A stretch of DNA of 64,000 nt from contig OX387603.1 in the NCBI GenBank assembly GCA_947568835.1, positions 12,920,651 to 12,984,650 of the forward strand. The letters are read 5' to 3'. This DNA comes from Protonemura montana (taxonomy: Eukaryota; Arthropoda; Insecta; Plecoptera; Nemouridae). This document shows, piece by piece, positions 12,101-24,300 of the stretch (position 1 is its first letter; each line of letters opens with the position of its first letter). The notes under the pieces are model-generated. The model made no database searches. It was not told where the DNA came from and was given only the letters and a program-made list of their open reading frames with translations. A program made the position numbers and the translations under genes.

Positions 12101-14612
12101 TTCTATCTTAATCCTAAGCCGTGTATTTTGCTTAAAATTATTTTTAGAGAATTCCTATTCTGCAAATGTTGTCAAGTTTCAGATTTTACCGGAAAAATTA
12201 GACATTTTTGTGAACATTCTTATACACTGCGTTTCTCTACAACGCCCTTAAAATATGCGCGAGGTGGATACTTTATGCTAAGGTAATACATACATAACTG
12301 AGAAAACAGGATAAAAATACTTCTCCTATTAAAAAATAAACATTAAAACGCTCCAAGTTGTGCATAAAGAGTATATTGAAGATGGAATGAAGACGGAATA
12401 ACTTATAACGCGTTATTTAGAGTGGAATAATTCAGGATGTTTGCTCGTTTGTTTGTGATCAGAGAATACTTCCAGTTCAACATACAGAATGATACGCGAG
12501 TAAAAGCATGAGTTTAGAGATTAGGGTGCAAGGTATAGTCCAGTTGAATAATCGGTACGAACCCATATTATCTCTACCTGGAGGTAAGTCAACCAGTATA
12601 TTTTACAGCTTTACCGCACAGAGCTAGCTGCAAGGCTGCACAGATTTGGTATAATACCACATCAAATCGCCCCTATTTCTTTCAATAGCGCAAGGCGGCG
12701 AGGAGGGTGGCCAACGAATCCATTATTCCGTGTCATATCGTTATACTGCAGACTTTGCCCACACGACCAAGGGGACCGATCCGACGAAGAGGGGAGGCGT
12801 CGTTATCGACCGCGAGCTGATGTTTTAGTTACGAGCAATCGCTAATTGATTTATCGCATTAGTCAGTCCAGCTTGATTATCGATTCCCTCGGAGGCGCGA
12901 GTCAGTAAAACCAGACAACAATGTGGTTGGCTAGTCGAACAGCTGGGTACATATTACAGCCCTCTGGTAGATAACCCCAAGTTACACATTGAACAACTTG
13001 TTTTCCAAACGAGCTGGTTAGCATTGGCACTTTAGAAACGTCGTTGTCTAGGAATATCTTATTGTCACGATATTGTGAACTCAAATCATCATCAATTTTC
13101 AGTTCCATTTGAAACGAAAGGTTTTTGGTCACTCAACACACAAGACCCAGAATCCGAAATGTGATAGCAAGATTTACGGTAAGACCTTATGGCTACGATT
13201 ACTTTTTCATTTTACAACGCTCTAAATCGGCGAACGCTACAGTGACGCTATGGACAACTGTGACAACAAGCGAGGGAGGAACTGCGATTTGGTTTCATCG
13301 GCCGGAGAAGCCACGAACTGGACGAACCAAAAATGAACGTCGATGGTTACCAAAAGGGGGATCTTACCTTGGGATCCGAGGAAGTTTTCGCCCGCTTCGC
13401 TGCCGGCGGCGATTCCGATCGCGACTCCTCGACGTCAATCGGCGTCTCCTCTTCGCTGGATGGCGTCGATTCCGTCTTGATACTGGTCGCTATCACAACA
13501 GGCAAGCTCACGACAACGGCAGGAGTCGTCGCAAACGCTGTGCCCACGACAGGCACCGATGTCGGCGTCGATGCCGGCATCGTCACCGGCGTCGGAGCGG
13601 TTGCCGATGAGGCCGCTGCCACCGACGCCGGAAGCGTCGTCGTCGCGTTGACGACGCCTATCGTCCCGGGGAATATCACTTTCTGCACTGGCGTCGCGTT
13701 CGCCGTCGTCACCGGCGTCGTCGCACTAGTCTGGTTATTCACTGCGTTCGTTAACGTCGCTTGCACCGGCGTCGTTTTCACTAAACCGTTCACGTCGGCG
13801 ACGATGGCCACCGTCGGTGTCGTCGTCGTCGCCGACGTCGTCACTTGGGTCGCCCCCGCCGGAGGCGTTGGCGTTAAAGTTGAGGTAGTCGTTTTTGAGG
13901 GCTGCACCGCTTTGTCGGCGGCAGCAGCGGCGGCAGCGTGCTTGTCACGCACCTTGTCCCTGCGATGCCCACTTGAGCCTCGCTTGCTGCCGTTGTTGGC
14001 CGGCGTCGGCTGGTTGGGCGTCGCGTTCACCACCGTCGCCGTCGCCGTCGCCACGCAGTTGGCCGCGTTCGCCACCGCCGGCGTCGCAACGCCCGTCGTT
14101 GGGTGCTTACCCTTCAGCGCCGCGACGTCACCACACGGATCGACGCCGCCACCACCGGCACCGTTCACCTCGCCAGATTTGACAATCTCGTGTTTCGCCT
14201 CCGAGGTCTTTGTGCCCGGCTTAGTCCGTTTGATTTTCATCTTGAGCCCTTTGTCGACAGTCGCCGAATGCTCGACGGCCATCTTTCCGCCACCACCGCC
14301 GGCAGAAGTCGTCTTTCCGCCGGCAGAGTTCGCCGCCGAAGACATGCCCCCCGCTCCGGCCGCCGCTACTGCGCCCGCTGCGCCGCCGGCTACACCACCA
14401 CTACCACTCACACGCTCGTTCGTCTTCTCGATATCAGCATCCAAGTCTATGATTAAATCGCCGATCCCGATGTCCCATTCATTGTCGTCGTACTCGAAGT
14501 TTGAGGAGGCTGCAGCAGGATCCGCCTTGGACGCCGTACTGGTGGCTGCCACCTTCGCACGGTGGCCGTCGGGTAGAGGGGTTTCTCTCATTGAGCCACA
14601 GCCACGGTCCAT
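2195..14612 (-). CDS. sbb: scribbler/brakeless (ZNF608/ZNF609 family) zinc-finger co-regulator
   Basis: Three coding exons join in phase: 13368-14612, 5470-5593 and 2195-5001, giving 1391 residues. All four internal borders are GT-AG. Family knowledge: Drosophila scribbler/brakeless and vertebrate ZNF608/609 are nuclear transcriptional co-regulators. Seen here: an N-terminal block [17 protein letters not shown] at about residues 45-60; [17 protein letters not shown] in the middle exon; [17 protein letters not shown] then [16 protein letters not shown] at the start of exon 3; and a single C2H2 finger with the core [19 protein letters not shown] at about 624-647. Further on come [10 protein letters not shown], Pro/Tyr-rich segments, and a His-rich tail ending in [17 protein letters not shown], which matches the vertebrate C-terminus closely. 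Much of the protein is Ala/Pro/Thr-rich and low complexity, with poly-Ala and poly-Gln tracts. The ATG at 14612 is chosen because a stop lies upstream in frame; the ATG at 14591 is an alternative. Noncoding 5' exons are expected further upstream (higher coordinates). The identity is certain; the exact start is less so. Confidence 0.93.
3011..3121 (-). repeat. Coding CAG/CAA poly-glutamine tract in sbb
   Basis: A run of about 35 glutamine codons interrupted by single histidines. CAG and CAA are mixed, so it is not a pure trinucleotide array. It sits in the low-complexity C-terminal half of the protein, just before the block [13 protein letters not shown]. Length variation between individuals is likely. 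Read on the plus strand it gives long poly-Leu or poly-Val frames, which are artefacts. Confidence 0.9.
4806..4847 (-). repeat. Coding poly-alanine tract in sbb
   Basis: About 13 consecutive GCN alanine codons follow the basic motif KGRGKRGR, just after the conserved DNA-proximal block of exon 3. GCA, GCC, GCG and GCT are mixed. Vertebrate ZNF608/609 have a low-complexity Gly/Arg/Ser stretch at this position. Confidence 0.85.
9312..9326. repeat. Poly-G homopolymer run
   Basis: Fifteen consecutive G on the plus strand inside the sbb intron. Similar runs of 13 G occur at 45401-45413 and of 13 C at 61032-61044. These are slippage-prone, and their length may be imprecise in the assembly. Confidence 0.9.
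9512..9557. repeat. Short 12-bp tandem repeat (unit cggcgaagcgag)
   Basis: Between three and four imperfect copies of a 12-bp GC-rich unit lie in an otherwise AT-rich intron. Translated, it gives an Ala-Lys-Arg-Ala pattern on one strand and Phe-Ala-Ala-Arg on the other. That makes an open frame look periodic, but it is not evidence of a gene. Confidence 0.85.
10821..10985 (+). repeat. Diverged direct repeat, copy 1
   Basis: Shares blocks in the same order and orientation with 11392-11569: ctcggccatttYcaact, then gcgagaaaattgagca followed by caaagtc, then aaaacgtat, then caaaatggaca followed by atactttRtat. Spacing differs by small insertions. It may be an old local duplication or two copies of a dispersed repeat; it lies in the large sbb intron. 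Confidence 0.75.
11392..11569 (+). repeat. Diverged direct repeat, copy 2
   Basis: Second copy of the repeat at 10821-10985. The longest identical block is gcgagaaaattgagca. It is about 15 bp longer, mostly from an insertion before the aaaacgtat block. No terminal inverted repeats or target duplications were seen. Confidence 0.75.
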
Positions 14613-14673
14613 GGCGAGCCCGTCGGATGACCAGGCCCGCCGCACGGCCCGGTGTCCTCGAGCATCTTAGCCC
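14613..14673 (-). other. Probable 5'UTR of the first sbb coding exon with splice acceptor
   Basis: Upstream of the chosen ATG, the minus strand reads TTGTTGCAG|GGGCTAAG, a good acceptor, with the exon beginning at 14673. The reading frame has a TAA (inside GGGCTAAG) before the start codon. This supports a noncoding leader spliced from an upstream exon. A short out-of-frame ATG (ATGCTCGAG) lies inside the leader. Confidence 0.5.
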
Positions 14674-15017
14674 CTGCAACAACGACAAGCCCATGTAGCA
14701 CACGACACAGTCGAAACGATGTCGGAACGTGACGCATGCTGGATCATTGGTTACTTCGCTAGATAACCTCTGGGCATCTGTAGGCTTGCTGGAGCGGTCA
14801 TGGGGAAAAATATAGATCTGTTCATGGGTGGTTGTAACATTCCTCGAGTTCTCATCCGCAGATGCATCTGATACCATGCTCTAAATATGGGTCCAGGATC
14901 TAAACACGTCTGTTACCCATGTATGTAGGAGCAGTGCCTACCATTGTTTTCGAAAACATATCAAATACCTAGCACGTTTTAGAAACTCCTCGCTACATGG
15001 TCGGCAATTTCGAAATA

Positions 15018-15065
15018 TAACTGCCTTGGTTATGCTGGGAATGCCCAGCATAACCAAGGCAGTTA
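15018..15065. repeat. Perfect 22-bp inverted repeat with 4-nt loop
   Basis: Arms 15018-15039 and 15044-15065 are exact reverse complements (one arm begins TAACTGCCTTGG), separated by aatg. It lies about 95 bp from a MITE-like element and about 350 bp upstream of the sbb coding exon. The stem is too short for a typical animal pre-miRNA. It could be a cruciform-forming remnant of a mobile element. Confidence 0.9.
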
Positions 15066-15159
15066 AAGTTGGACTCCGATTTGCTTATACGATATTTTCT
15101 TGAGTCAAGAACACCAAAAAATAAGATGCCCCGTTAAGAAAAAAATAAAAAAAAAATGA

Positions 15160-15610
15160 TGGGGCGGCTCAATCACCTATTTTCTATTTTGCGAACTGCT
15201 CAGAGAGTGACGTCACGAGTGGGAGACGGACTGCAGTGGCAATATGCGCTCGGTGGGTGCCCGCTTGCTTTGCGTGAAACCTTCTTGCGAGTAGCGGTTT
15301 GTCCTTTGCTTGTGCTTTTTGTCCTAACAAATGTCGTTTTAATTGTAAGACGACTGCAGGAGGATGGGGAAAAGTTGTTGTGTACCAGCGCTCGAATGAG
15401 TCGGGCAACACAAACTTGACATCTCTTTTCATCGGCTAGCTTGAGCACATTTTCATTTATCACGATCGCTAGCGCGCTGCACCAGACTGACAGCCTCGAC
15501 AAGCGGGTACCCATGCCGAGCGCATAGCGCCACTGCAGCTAGTACCCCACTCGTGACTTCCACTCACGGAGCAGTCCGCCAAATAGAAAATAGGCGATTA
15601 TTTCGCTCCA
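15160..15610. mobile_element. MITE-like nonautonomous DNA element with ~110-bp terminal inverted repeats
   Basis: The left end (15160-15267) and the reverse complement of the right end (15500-15610) align through nearly their whole length. Shared blocks include cctattttctatt, gtcacgagtgg, ctgcagtggc, atgcgctcgg and ccgcttg. The interior of about 230 bp has no credible coding frame. The two arms differ at roughly one base in six and by small indels, so this is an old copy. I could not define a clean target-site duplication, so the superfamily is unassigned. Confidence 0.8.
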
Positions 15611-18276
15611 TAATTTTTCAGATGCTTTCCGTAAACGGGATATTTCATTGATTGATGTTCTTGAAATTACAAGCATGTCTTAGAGGACAAATCAGGGATT
15701 TCCTTTAACTTTATGATTATCCATTTAATACCTGAGTGGCCACAACTTCACACGCTGAGACCACTACGCTAAACACCTTCTATAACTCCCACGTCGGTAC
15801 CGCTAATGCAGAGTCATTAGGATAGTTATTACTCGAACTAATCATATACACGGGTAATCAGTCAATGCTACGTGGACAGCGGCAACCACGTGACTCTGGA
15901 CAGGGTCACGTCATGCGGGGGAAGGCGTGGGGTGTGGGGAAACGTAGGAACGTTTTGTTGGTTGACTGTCCCATGGCACCGGTTGGTGCTGGCAATGTTC
16001 GTTCAGAATAAGGGATCAACACTACATCAAAAGACGGCACAAGGTTCTTTGCACCCATTTTTCTGTAGTGATGAATACCGAAAGGGGTTGCTTTGTGACA
16101 AAATCTTAGTCATTTTCACCCAAAACATTAATTTATTCATGATATGGGTGGTCGATGTTTTTAGTACTTTGTGCATGCAAACTATAGTATCATTCGACAG
16201 CGTACCCATTCATTTTTTATAACGACTACTCACGAATCATGAATCGCACGCAGACCACCTCTGATTTGAAGACTGATTTAATTGTTTGTACACTTACAGA
16301 CAGAGCGAGACAGAGCAGAGATCAAGGCTAATCTTATTGGGTTAAATCACGACCAGATATCAGAAACGAGGTAATGGAGAAACGGTGATTGTCATCGTTC
16401 CCTGCTCCCTCCCATCCCGTCGCAATATGTCACCCATAAAGTAGCGATACATTTGGCCACCCATCCAAAACGAGGTCCATGCGAGCGTGATCACTGATCT
16501 GACAGTAATAGGTCAATTTCCTTCTCGACTAACCGTTCAATACCGGAAAACATCGGGCTGGTGGTAGCTTTGTTGTATCAAAGTAGTTTTCTAGCTTGTG
16601 TTCATTCGTAGGGAACCCATATGTTGGAAGAGCATCAGCTCGAAAATATCTTTCGCAGTTGGGTAATCGAGACCACAGACCTCTAAGAGACGACGCTCTC
16701 CCAAACCGCTAACTATTCTTGGACACATTTTGTTTACGAAGAGTTTGAAAAAGTCACGTCCCTCCCGAGCGTCGGTAAACGTTGCAAAAACAATCGACAA
16801 CATTACTACAGCAGAACGTCAGTTACAAACGTATGTGAAGCGAATTCACGAAAAATAAAAACATTGTTCGCTCAACAAAGCTCAACGACACTCTTATTCT
16901 TCGAGAAGCATCAACATTTGCCGCGTCTTTATTGATCTACGTATTGATCGTTCGACCCTTTAACATCTTCTTCAGCTAGCACACTTCAGTCAACGTTTCT
17001 AAGGCAGCTTCAGCACCACCCAAAAGCATTCGACAAAATAACAAGTCACTTCAAGTCGCTCTCAAATCCAGCAGCAGCCGAATCCACTAAAACAAACCAC
17101 TTTTCACATAGCTACTGCATTCGATGGTGCTCACACAAATGGACGGCATGGTTAGCCCACATCGCCTTCCTTCATTAACATTCATGGCGAGATCGCCAAC
17201 CGCCGACGGCCCATCAAAGTTATTTAATAGTCGAGATGAGCTCTAAGCCTTTAATAACACTAATTGAATGCTGGCCCAATGTTGGATCGATTAACTATAC
17301 TAATTAGTTGGTCATGTTTGGGTGTGGATCGACGCCTAATGAGAGGGGAACCTCCACAGACATACATACCACGGACTGCGGAGATTGGAATTCTGTCGGG
17401 GTGCCCCGTCACTGAGTAACCCCTACACCCCACTGTCCTATCAGATCAATGCTCTGCGATGGTTTGTGTGATGAATCGTGATCAGCAAATTCTCGAATAT
17501 CTTTGCCAAAAGCTTGGATCGTTCGTTTCGAATTCCAATGTTAACTTTCTGTACGTAACGCACTGTTTCACGACTTTACCAGACCACAGCTGTTTTACAA
17601 TCGTGATTCATTGTTTATTGTGCGAATGTAAATCACGTCGAGTGGTTTTAATTTTGTAATCAATCGAGAATGGAATAAAGTATAATAAAACAAGGATAAT
17701 CCGTGATCATCACAAGATATATAAATGTTTTATTGTCGAAATGTGAAATAGCATGGACTCAGCATGCCAATTTGTGTGAGGCTGTTCAGTGGGTCGCGGC
17801 AACACAAATTATTCCACCAAATTACCTGTGATATTACTAATGCATTTTATTTTGCCTCGGCAAACAGTGTACCCTATCCGCTAATGGATATTATCGCGTC
17901 GGTAACTTTCGAGGCTATATAATTATTATTAATATTATATCACCCGCCAATTAATCGTCACGAACAATTACAGACTAAATGAGTTGAATTATCGATTTTC
18001 TCTGAGCTTGCATACCTGATGTTATCCAACAAATCCCCAAAGCGATATAAATTGAAACTTTAAACATCTGATAATGACAGTTAAATCCGGTTAAAATTTA
18101 ACATTAAGTATGCACTATTCTATTACCTATTTTTACCAATATCAACTCACACAATCGTGTAGATAAACGTGGAGTGATAGATCTATCTCTGATTAAGCTT
18201 CTCTGGACTAAAACATTGTCTAATGTCTTAATCCTCAGTATGATGTCTAATCTGATTGGACCCTATATCGCCGCAT

Positions 18277-18321
18277 ACCGGTTACCAGTATTATGCCTTC
18301 GGACTCGGAAAGGTAACCGGT
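18277..18321. promoter_or_regulatory. Inverted pair of Grainyhead/CP2-like motifs
   Basis: ACCGGTTACC at 18277-18286 and its exact reverse complement GGTAACCGGT at 18312-18321 are separated by 25 bp. The right-hand copy extends to AACCGGTTT, which fits the Grainyhead consensus AACCGGTT. Two such sites so close in gene-free DNA suggest an epithelial enhancer element, but motif presence alone is weak evidence. Confidence 0.35.
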
Positions 18322-21300
18322 TTCAGGTCTGAGAGACTATTGATGTGAAGAATTTACGTTTCGTCACGACTTAGATGCGAAGGGTCTTACCGATGGTAAT
18401 TATTGTCGTCACAAGACGGTCGGAGATCGCTGGATGGAAGGGAAAAGCATTTGTGCTCGATTCACGAGTAGTTATGCTTTATGGTGCTCTCGGAAACTAC
18501 TTGAAAGATAGAGACATCATTATCTTGTGTACCTTAACGAGAAATAAAAATTATGGAGAGACAATGCTCTGGAGTATTTTATTTGTTCCAATTTAATTTC
18601 AAATGCGAGTTAAAAGCTTGTGCCCGGAATGCTAAGTGAGATTGTACAAATAACCAAGTACTGTAATAAAGAAAAACATAATACATAAAAAGAATAATGC
18701 CGTCATAATGAGCACAATCGCAGAGAAGATGCGTGTTCCGCGGAAATATCAAAGTTGGTTTTAGATTTGTTTTTATGACTTGTGATTCAACGTTATCGAT
18801 CAGAAACCCACTTAATAACGCAATAAACAACATATGGAGCGTGAGATATTGATCGAAGGTGGTAAAACATAAAAACGCGTTCAATTGCACCAAAAGATAG
18901 CGATCAGATCTATTTATCGATATCCCCGAATCTACAAGCAGAGATTACTCGATTAATACGCATTTGTTTTATACAGTATATTGTCACAAATGTCACAATT
19001 GTCACAGATGTGACCGCAAAGCAAACAGGATATCAGGACAAGTTTTGTTTTATCGAAGGCAAACTCTTTGAAACAGCGATTTCTATTTTCCCATTGAACA
19101 GAAGTCGACGTCGTTGGGCGAGTGTCAATTATTCCCGCCGTGGCACTCGCGAGCGAGTCGCGCGTTTGATTGTTCATTTGAGTGACAAATCAATAGCCCT
19201 TGAAAGCTCGCCAAGAGATGTACTCTTTGCTCACCGGCTGTGTCACACTTTCAACGCGATTGTAGAGTGGCGACCGTGGTGCATTTAGAGAATTTCTAAT
19301 TACTTCACTACATCTAAGGAATACTTATATTTTATTTTGGAGGTGAATTATTCGGCAACGCTCGTAAATTTTTGACTACGATTAATCGGTGAACATGAGA
19401 GGGAATGAGAGAATGAGAGAGAGAGTAAAGCTTTTTACGCGTATTTACGTGAGAAAAGCGCTGTAATTAGTAGAAGGAAAGAAATGTCTTTTGTTACCGC
19501 TGCGCCGGTCAACATCGAGTTGAAATGGCACTATTTTCCAGTTCCCCGGTGTAATGAGTACCAATTGACGTGTGAAGTTTCTACTACCTGTATCTCAATG
19601 AGATTTCACCGACAGGGAAATTGAATGCGATAAGCGAGTAATGACCCTTACTGATAAAACATTTCGCGAACTAATTGCAGTTTGGACCCAGAATTCATTC
19701 AAATGATGAATAGGTGCAAATATCATCGACGAGAGGACTAGAGTTTAGTTTCATCCATTGATTGCAGTTCACCAAACAGACAGGTGTAACACGACAAACG
19801 CACCCTTTATTCGTTCACCACCTATCAAAACAGCAACTCCAACATTGCTTACAAAATCATTCACGCGAGCCATAAAATCAAATTGCCATAAAGAAAAAAT
19901 GAGCGAGATCTCTCTTTAAGATTAGCACCTTTCCGATTTGTTATAGATGGGAAATTAAAGTACGCAATAGGAATTCAACTAGAACCAGATTTGCGGCCCA
20001 TGAATATTGAGCGCCAGAGCGAGCACAGGATCGCATGTTTTTTTTTTGGCACGAACTGTTTATGAATGCTAATTGGAAGGTAATATGACAAGTTGTTGTC
20101 AGGTGTAGATATTTGAAAGCTCAGACCGCTCATGCATGTCGCCATGATATAATATCAGTAGTGAATGCATCTACTCATCCCAGTAAACCTGCGAAACATT
20201 AGTAGAGTCGTAATAGTCCCCGTTTTATGATAGCTTAGCAATAAACTGTGTGGCTGTTTGTGAACTGCGAGTTGAAATCATTGAATAAACGCCTAGCAAC
20301 TTTTGACTAGCCGGGTCTCGCAATGGCACATTGTTATAGAGTATGCACATGGCACAGTAATGAAGCGTAATCGAGGGTATAGATTTGAGTTCAAAGTTTT
20401 TGCAGATGGTGAGGAACTTAAAAAAAAAAATCCATCATTAGCGGAATTGGATTTTCATTTGGAGATTGCAAAAAAGGATCTTCCTCACGAAAATGCGACG
20501 AAAATTCACAGTTGGCGTGATAATGACGACAGACATAATCACGAACACACATTTTTATAAACCTGTCTGCTCCTGTCACTTCAAATTAGAATCGACACGT
20601 TCTCAATTCTCAAACGACGGATACACTTTTACGAATTTCCGTGGTACTGTGAGAACAGCCGCTTGAAATTGTGCAAATATGGTTTCTTCAAAATGTCAGT
20701 CAGAACCTAAAATAGATTTGCCAGCCAGCTCTACAGTTCCAAAGGCCAGGGAAAATAGAATGTACTTCACACAAGGTGTCAAGAATAATGGTTAGAGTGG
20801 TTATAGCTAAGTCTAACACGTGCCAGTGCATTTAAAGCCGTGGTCAATCTCTGCCAAAATCGGAAATGCCGACCAAAAAGCAACCGCAACCTACGTCCCA
20901 GTTCATAGACTAGCACATAATATCGCAGAGCACGCAAAGATGCCAGGAGAATAATTAACCCGGCGGCTATGTATCATTGTGTTGGCCCTGTTTTTAGGAG
21001 AGTTTTTAGCATATCCAACAACTTAATCGTAGAGACAACACGAACGTCGGCCCTACGTGAGTAACTAGTGTATCCCAAAGCCAAGTAATGTAAATTGTAA
21101 TAGCGCAGCGAAACACTATGTGTAATCACATTCCTTCCTTATTTCGCTTGCAGCAGCGTGAGACATGACTAGGAAAAATATTATCTTTCACATTATGCGC
21201 AGCAAACACAAAAAAGCTGGCAAAGTTGAATAAACTCGCGCGAGGCAATCCGTTTCAACAACTCAGCGCTGCTCGGTTGCGTTTGAGCAAACTGCACTTT

Positions 21301-24300
21301 GAAATTGCTTGGCATGGAAGCATTTTCTTATTGCATTTATCACGATGCAGTCGAGCAGCCAGCCGTTGCACTTGCGCTTTCCAAGCTAAGTATGGTATGC
21401 ACTGGTTTGCGGAGGATGCTCAGCGGTTCTTGCGGCTTGTGCCAGTCCATCCGGCACCTATGCGATAGTAATTTGTCTCTAATTGCATTACAATTTACTA
21501 ATTGAGATAAAACATGGCGTGCGAAGTGATAGTTAACTTTACCACGACGACATAGCCAGCCGCTAAATTGACTTTTGACAGAATCACCGACACGGAAGAA
21601 TTACAACATTGAGTTTAGCATAGTTCTTGAATTCACGAGAGTACACGAAAGATGTAATTTATATTAGAGTGGAGAGAACTTTCAAATTATATGGATCAAA
21701 ATTAAATTTCCACACACTCACTCCACATTTCCTAGGTCTCGCTTACCTACTGTAACATAATGAAAAACGCCGTAGCATCATTACTCATATTCATTACACA
21801 TAAATGTCTTTTCCATGCTAACGAAACAGATTAATAAAACCCCGTAGGGCATAAAATGTTAAATTTCTATCAACGTTTCATATTTAGATAGTAAATTTTA
21901 TGAAACACGGTTAACAGCGCGTTACGTATTTAATGAGAGAGAGGGTGGATAATTGAAACCCCTGCCAGGTGGGTATTAAGCGAAAAGGGAACGCGCACGG
22001 GTCGCCCATCATCCCCTTTTCTCAACCGCCGTATCCAACGCAACCGTCTCTAAATTTGAAGGGAAAAAAGTTCTCAGGGAATGGGGGACAAAATAGTTAT
22101 TTAGCGTCATTGTGAATTACCATCTCATATTGATGTTTAAAATTATGTGAATCTATCGAATGATATGTTTTAGATAAAAAAAAAATACAGGTTAGTTTAG
22201 ACAATTGTATTTTTAGTCGCAGCGTTGAGTTGGAGTTTAGTGTAATTTGGCAGTAAGTAATCTAGTAGAATATTTGCTGGGGTTCAGTGCGTGCCTGAGC
22301 CTGAGCGTGGAGCTATGCTATGCGTTTTGCATGCTATGCGTTTTGCGTGAGCAATCGAAACCCCTATTTTTTCTTACGTCAAAATATTGGTGCCATGATT
22401 TTAACTACCATCATACCTACTGGGTATACGGGTAGTAAAATTACACTCATTTTGCGTCGAATACCCTTTGCTTTTCCTCACCAATTCGGACCAAGAGTTA
22501 AAAACGCCAATAAAAAAATAGGCGTGACGCGGCAAAACCAATGCAAATAAATCGTGTCTACCATTTTTATTGATCCAACTCTTTATTGCAGACAAAAGGT
22601 TTGTGTTATGATAATTTGGCTACATCGAATCCTAAACAACAAGGAAATGAATAACAGAACCCCATGCCGACAAATCCACTGTGTATCCTGTAGCATCTGG
22701 CAATTTCAAAAGCGTTGCTAAATTTGCTTATTGCCGTCAATGATGAGTTTCCCTTCCTTATTAGGCGATGGCGGCGCGCAGCACTGAACTCTATTTTCAC
22801 GAACTTATTGGCAATAAAGAACGAGATTTTAATTCGCAGTCCATAAAAGTACCTCTTGCATCGTAGCATCGACCAGCTGCACAAGAACGAGTGCATCTGG
22901 AAACGAGTACCTACATACGCTGCATACAAAAATGCATACAAATTAGTTGTTGGTTTGCATGAAATTGCTGCACAACCTGATAAATCGAGACTGAATTCAT
23001 TTACAGCATGATCTCATAAATTGTTCACACGTAGATGTTTTAGAAGTTAATGGAATGCATTTAGAAATAGCTAAAATCATGAGTATTTAACTAAGTGTAG
23101 GTGATCACATCCTTTCAAGGAACATCAACAAGTTAAATAATTGGATAATTATCTATAATTTTGATTACGATGTCTAATAAGCAGTTAAATACCAGAAAGT
23201 GATTGATCCAGAAAATACCTCAATAGTTACAATATCGACAAAATGACTGAAAATTGAAATCTATCAGTTGACTCGCCTATCATTGGGCGTACTGCGTCGC
23301 ATTCGTCTTTTTTTTCGCCTTTCGTCAGAATTCAAGATTTATTACGAGCCAGACGTTTGAAAAAGTTGAAATTACAATACCTAAATATTTGGCTAGGATT
23401 TAGCCAAGTCGCGCGCAGCCCATTAGCAACTAGAACACATAAATTAAGAAGATCTTTCGCTAAACGCTTTGTTTTATCCTGTTTAAAATTGCACCTCATT
23501 GAAATTCCACTCCCCGCTGTGAGAACGTGACAAGAGTCGAAACTTTTGGCGCGCAGTGTACACAGTGGATTTCGAGCGTGCTGGGAGAGAAGCACACGCC
23601 ACACGATGCGGCGTCGAGAAGCGACGCGGTGTCGCCGACGGCCTGAGCATATGCAAATTAAATGCATATTTTTCCAACGCACCGCATGGAAAACAAGGAG
23701 GTAACTACCAGCTGCACACACACATATCAATTTTTTACCAATTAGGACCCATAAAATGGATAATGGCATGGAAAAGGCTTTTGACCTCCAGTTTTTCTGT
23801 ACAATTTAGTCTCCTAATTGGACTACGACGGCGCAGCGTAACGCAGTCGTCTTGGCGCTTTAATAGACAGGTAAAATACTTGATTGCGTTGCATCGGACA
23901 AAGGGCGGCAACGACCAAGACAATAAAGGAATGCGGCGGCTTTAGATCATTCGAGACAAAATGTGACAACTAATTCGCTTGTTAAGGTTATTGGGTGTCA
24001 AACACAGACAAGCATGATACGCATAGTTCAGTTAAATCTGCGATTTGTGCTGCTAATTCGGTTCACTACGACTACTGGGCGTACCTGTGCTCTGTATTTG
24101 GAACGACTTTAATTTAGAGTGTTTGTTACGTATTAAATCCTTTATCGTAGAATTTTCTTTTACCAACAAGGAAAACCACAATCGACTCGAACAAAACGAA
24201 GAATAATTGTAAGTCAACACGCCTCATTCTAATTCGAACAGAACTTCGTGTGGAACCAGGTAACGATTGGAATCGAGACACCTATCAGCGTACTGATACT

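Larger units (their letters stand above)
5594..13367 (-). other. Large sbb intron between the first and second coding exons
   Basis: Donor AAG|GTAAGA ends at 13368 and acceptor TTTGCAG|GAC begins the next exon at 5593; both are phase 0. I see no coding exon inside. Contents: a short GA repeat and AT repeat near 7160-7270, a G+C-richer stretch at 8600-8900, a 15-G run at 9312-9326, a 12-bp tandem repeat at 9512-9557, and a pair of diverged direct repeats at 10821-10985 and 11392-11569. A shorter intron (5002-5469) separates the second and third coding exons. Confidence 0.8.

Noticed and set aside
13333..14670. A 445-codon plus-strand open frame opposite the first sbb coding exon
   Set aside because: It is the antisense shadow of GC-rich Ala/Thr/Val codons; it has no domain, while the minus strand carries the conserved ZNF608/609 N-terminal block.
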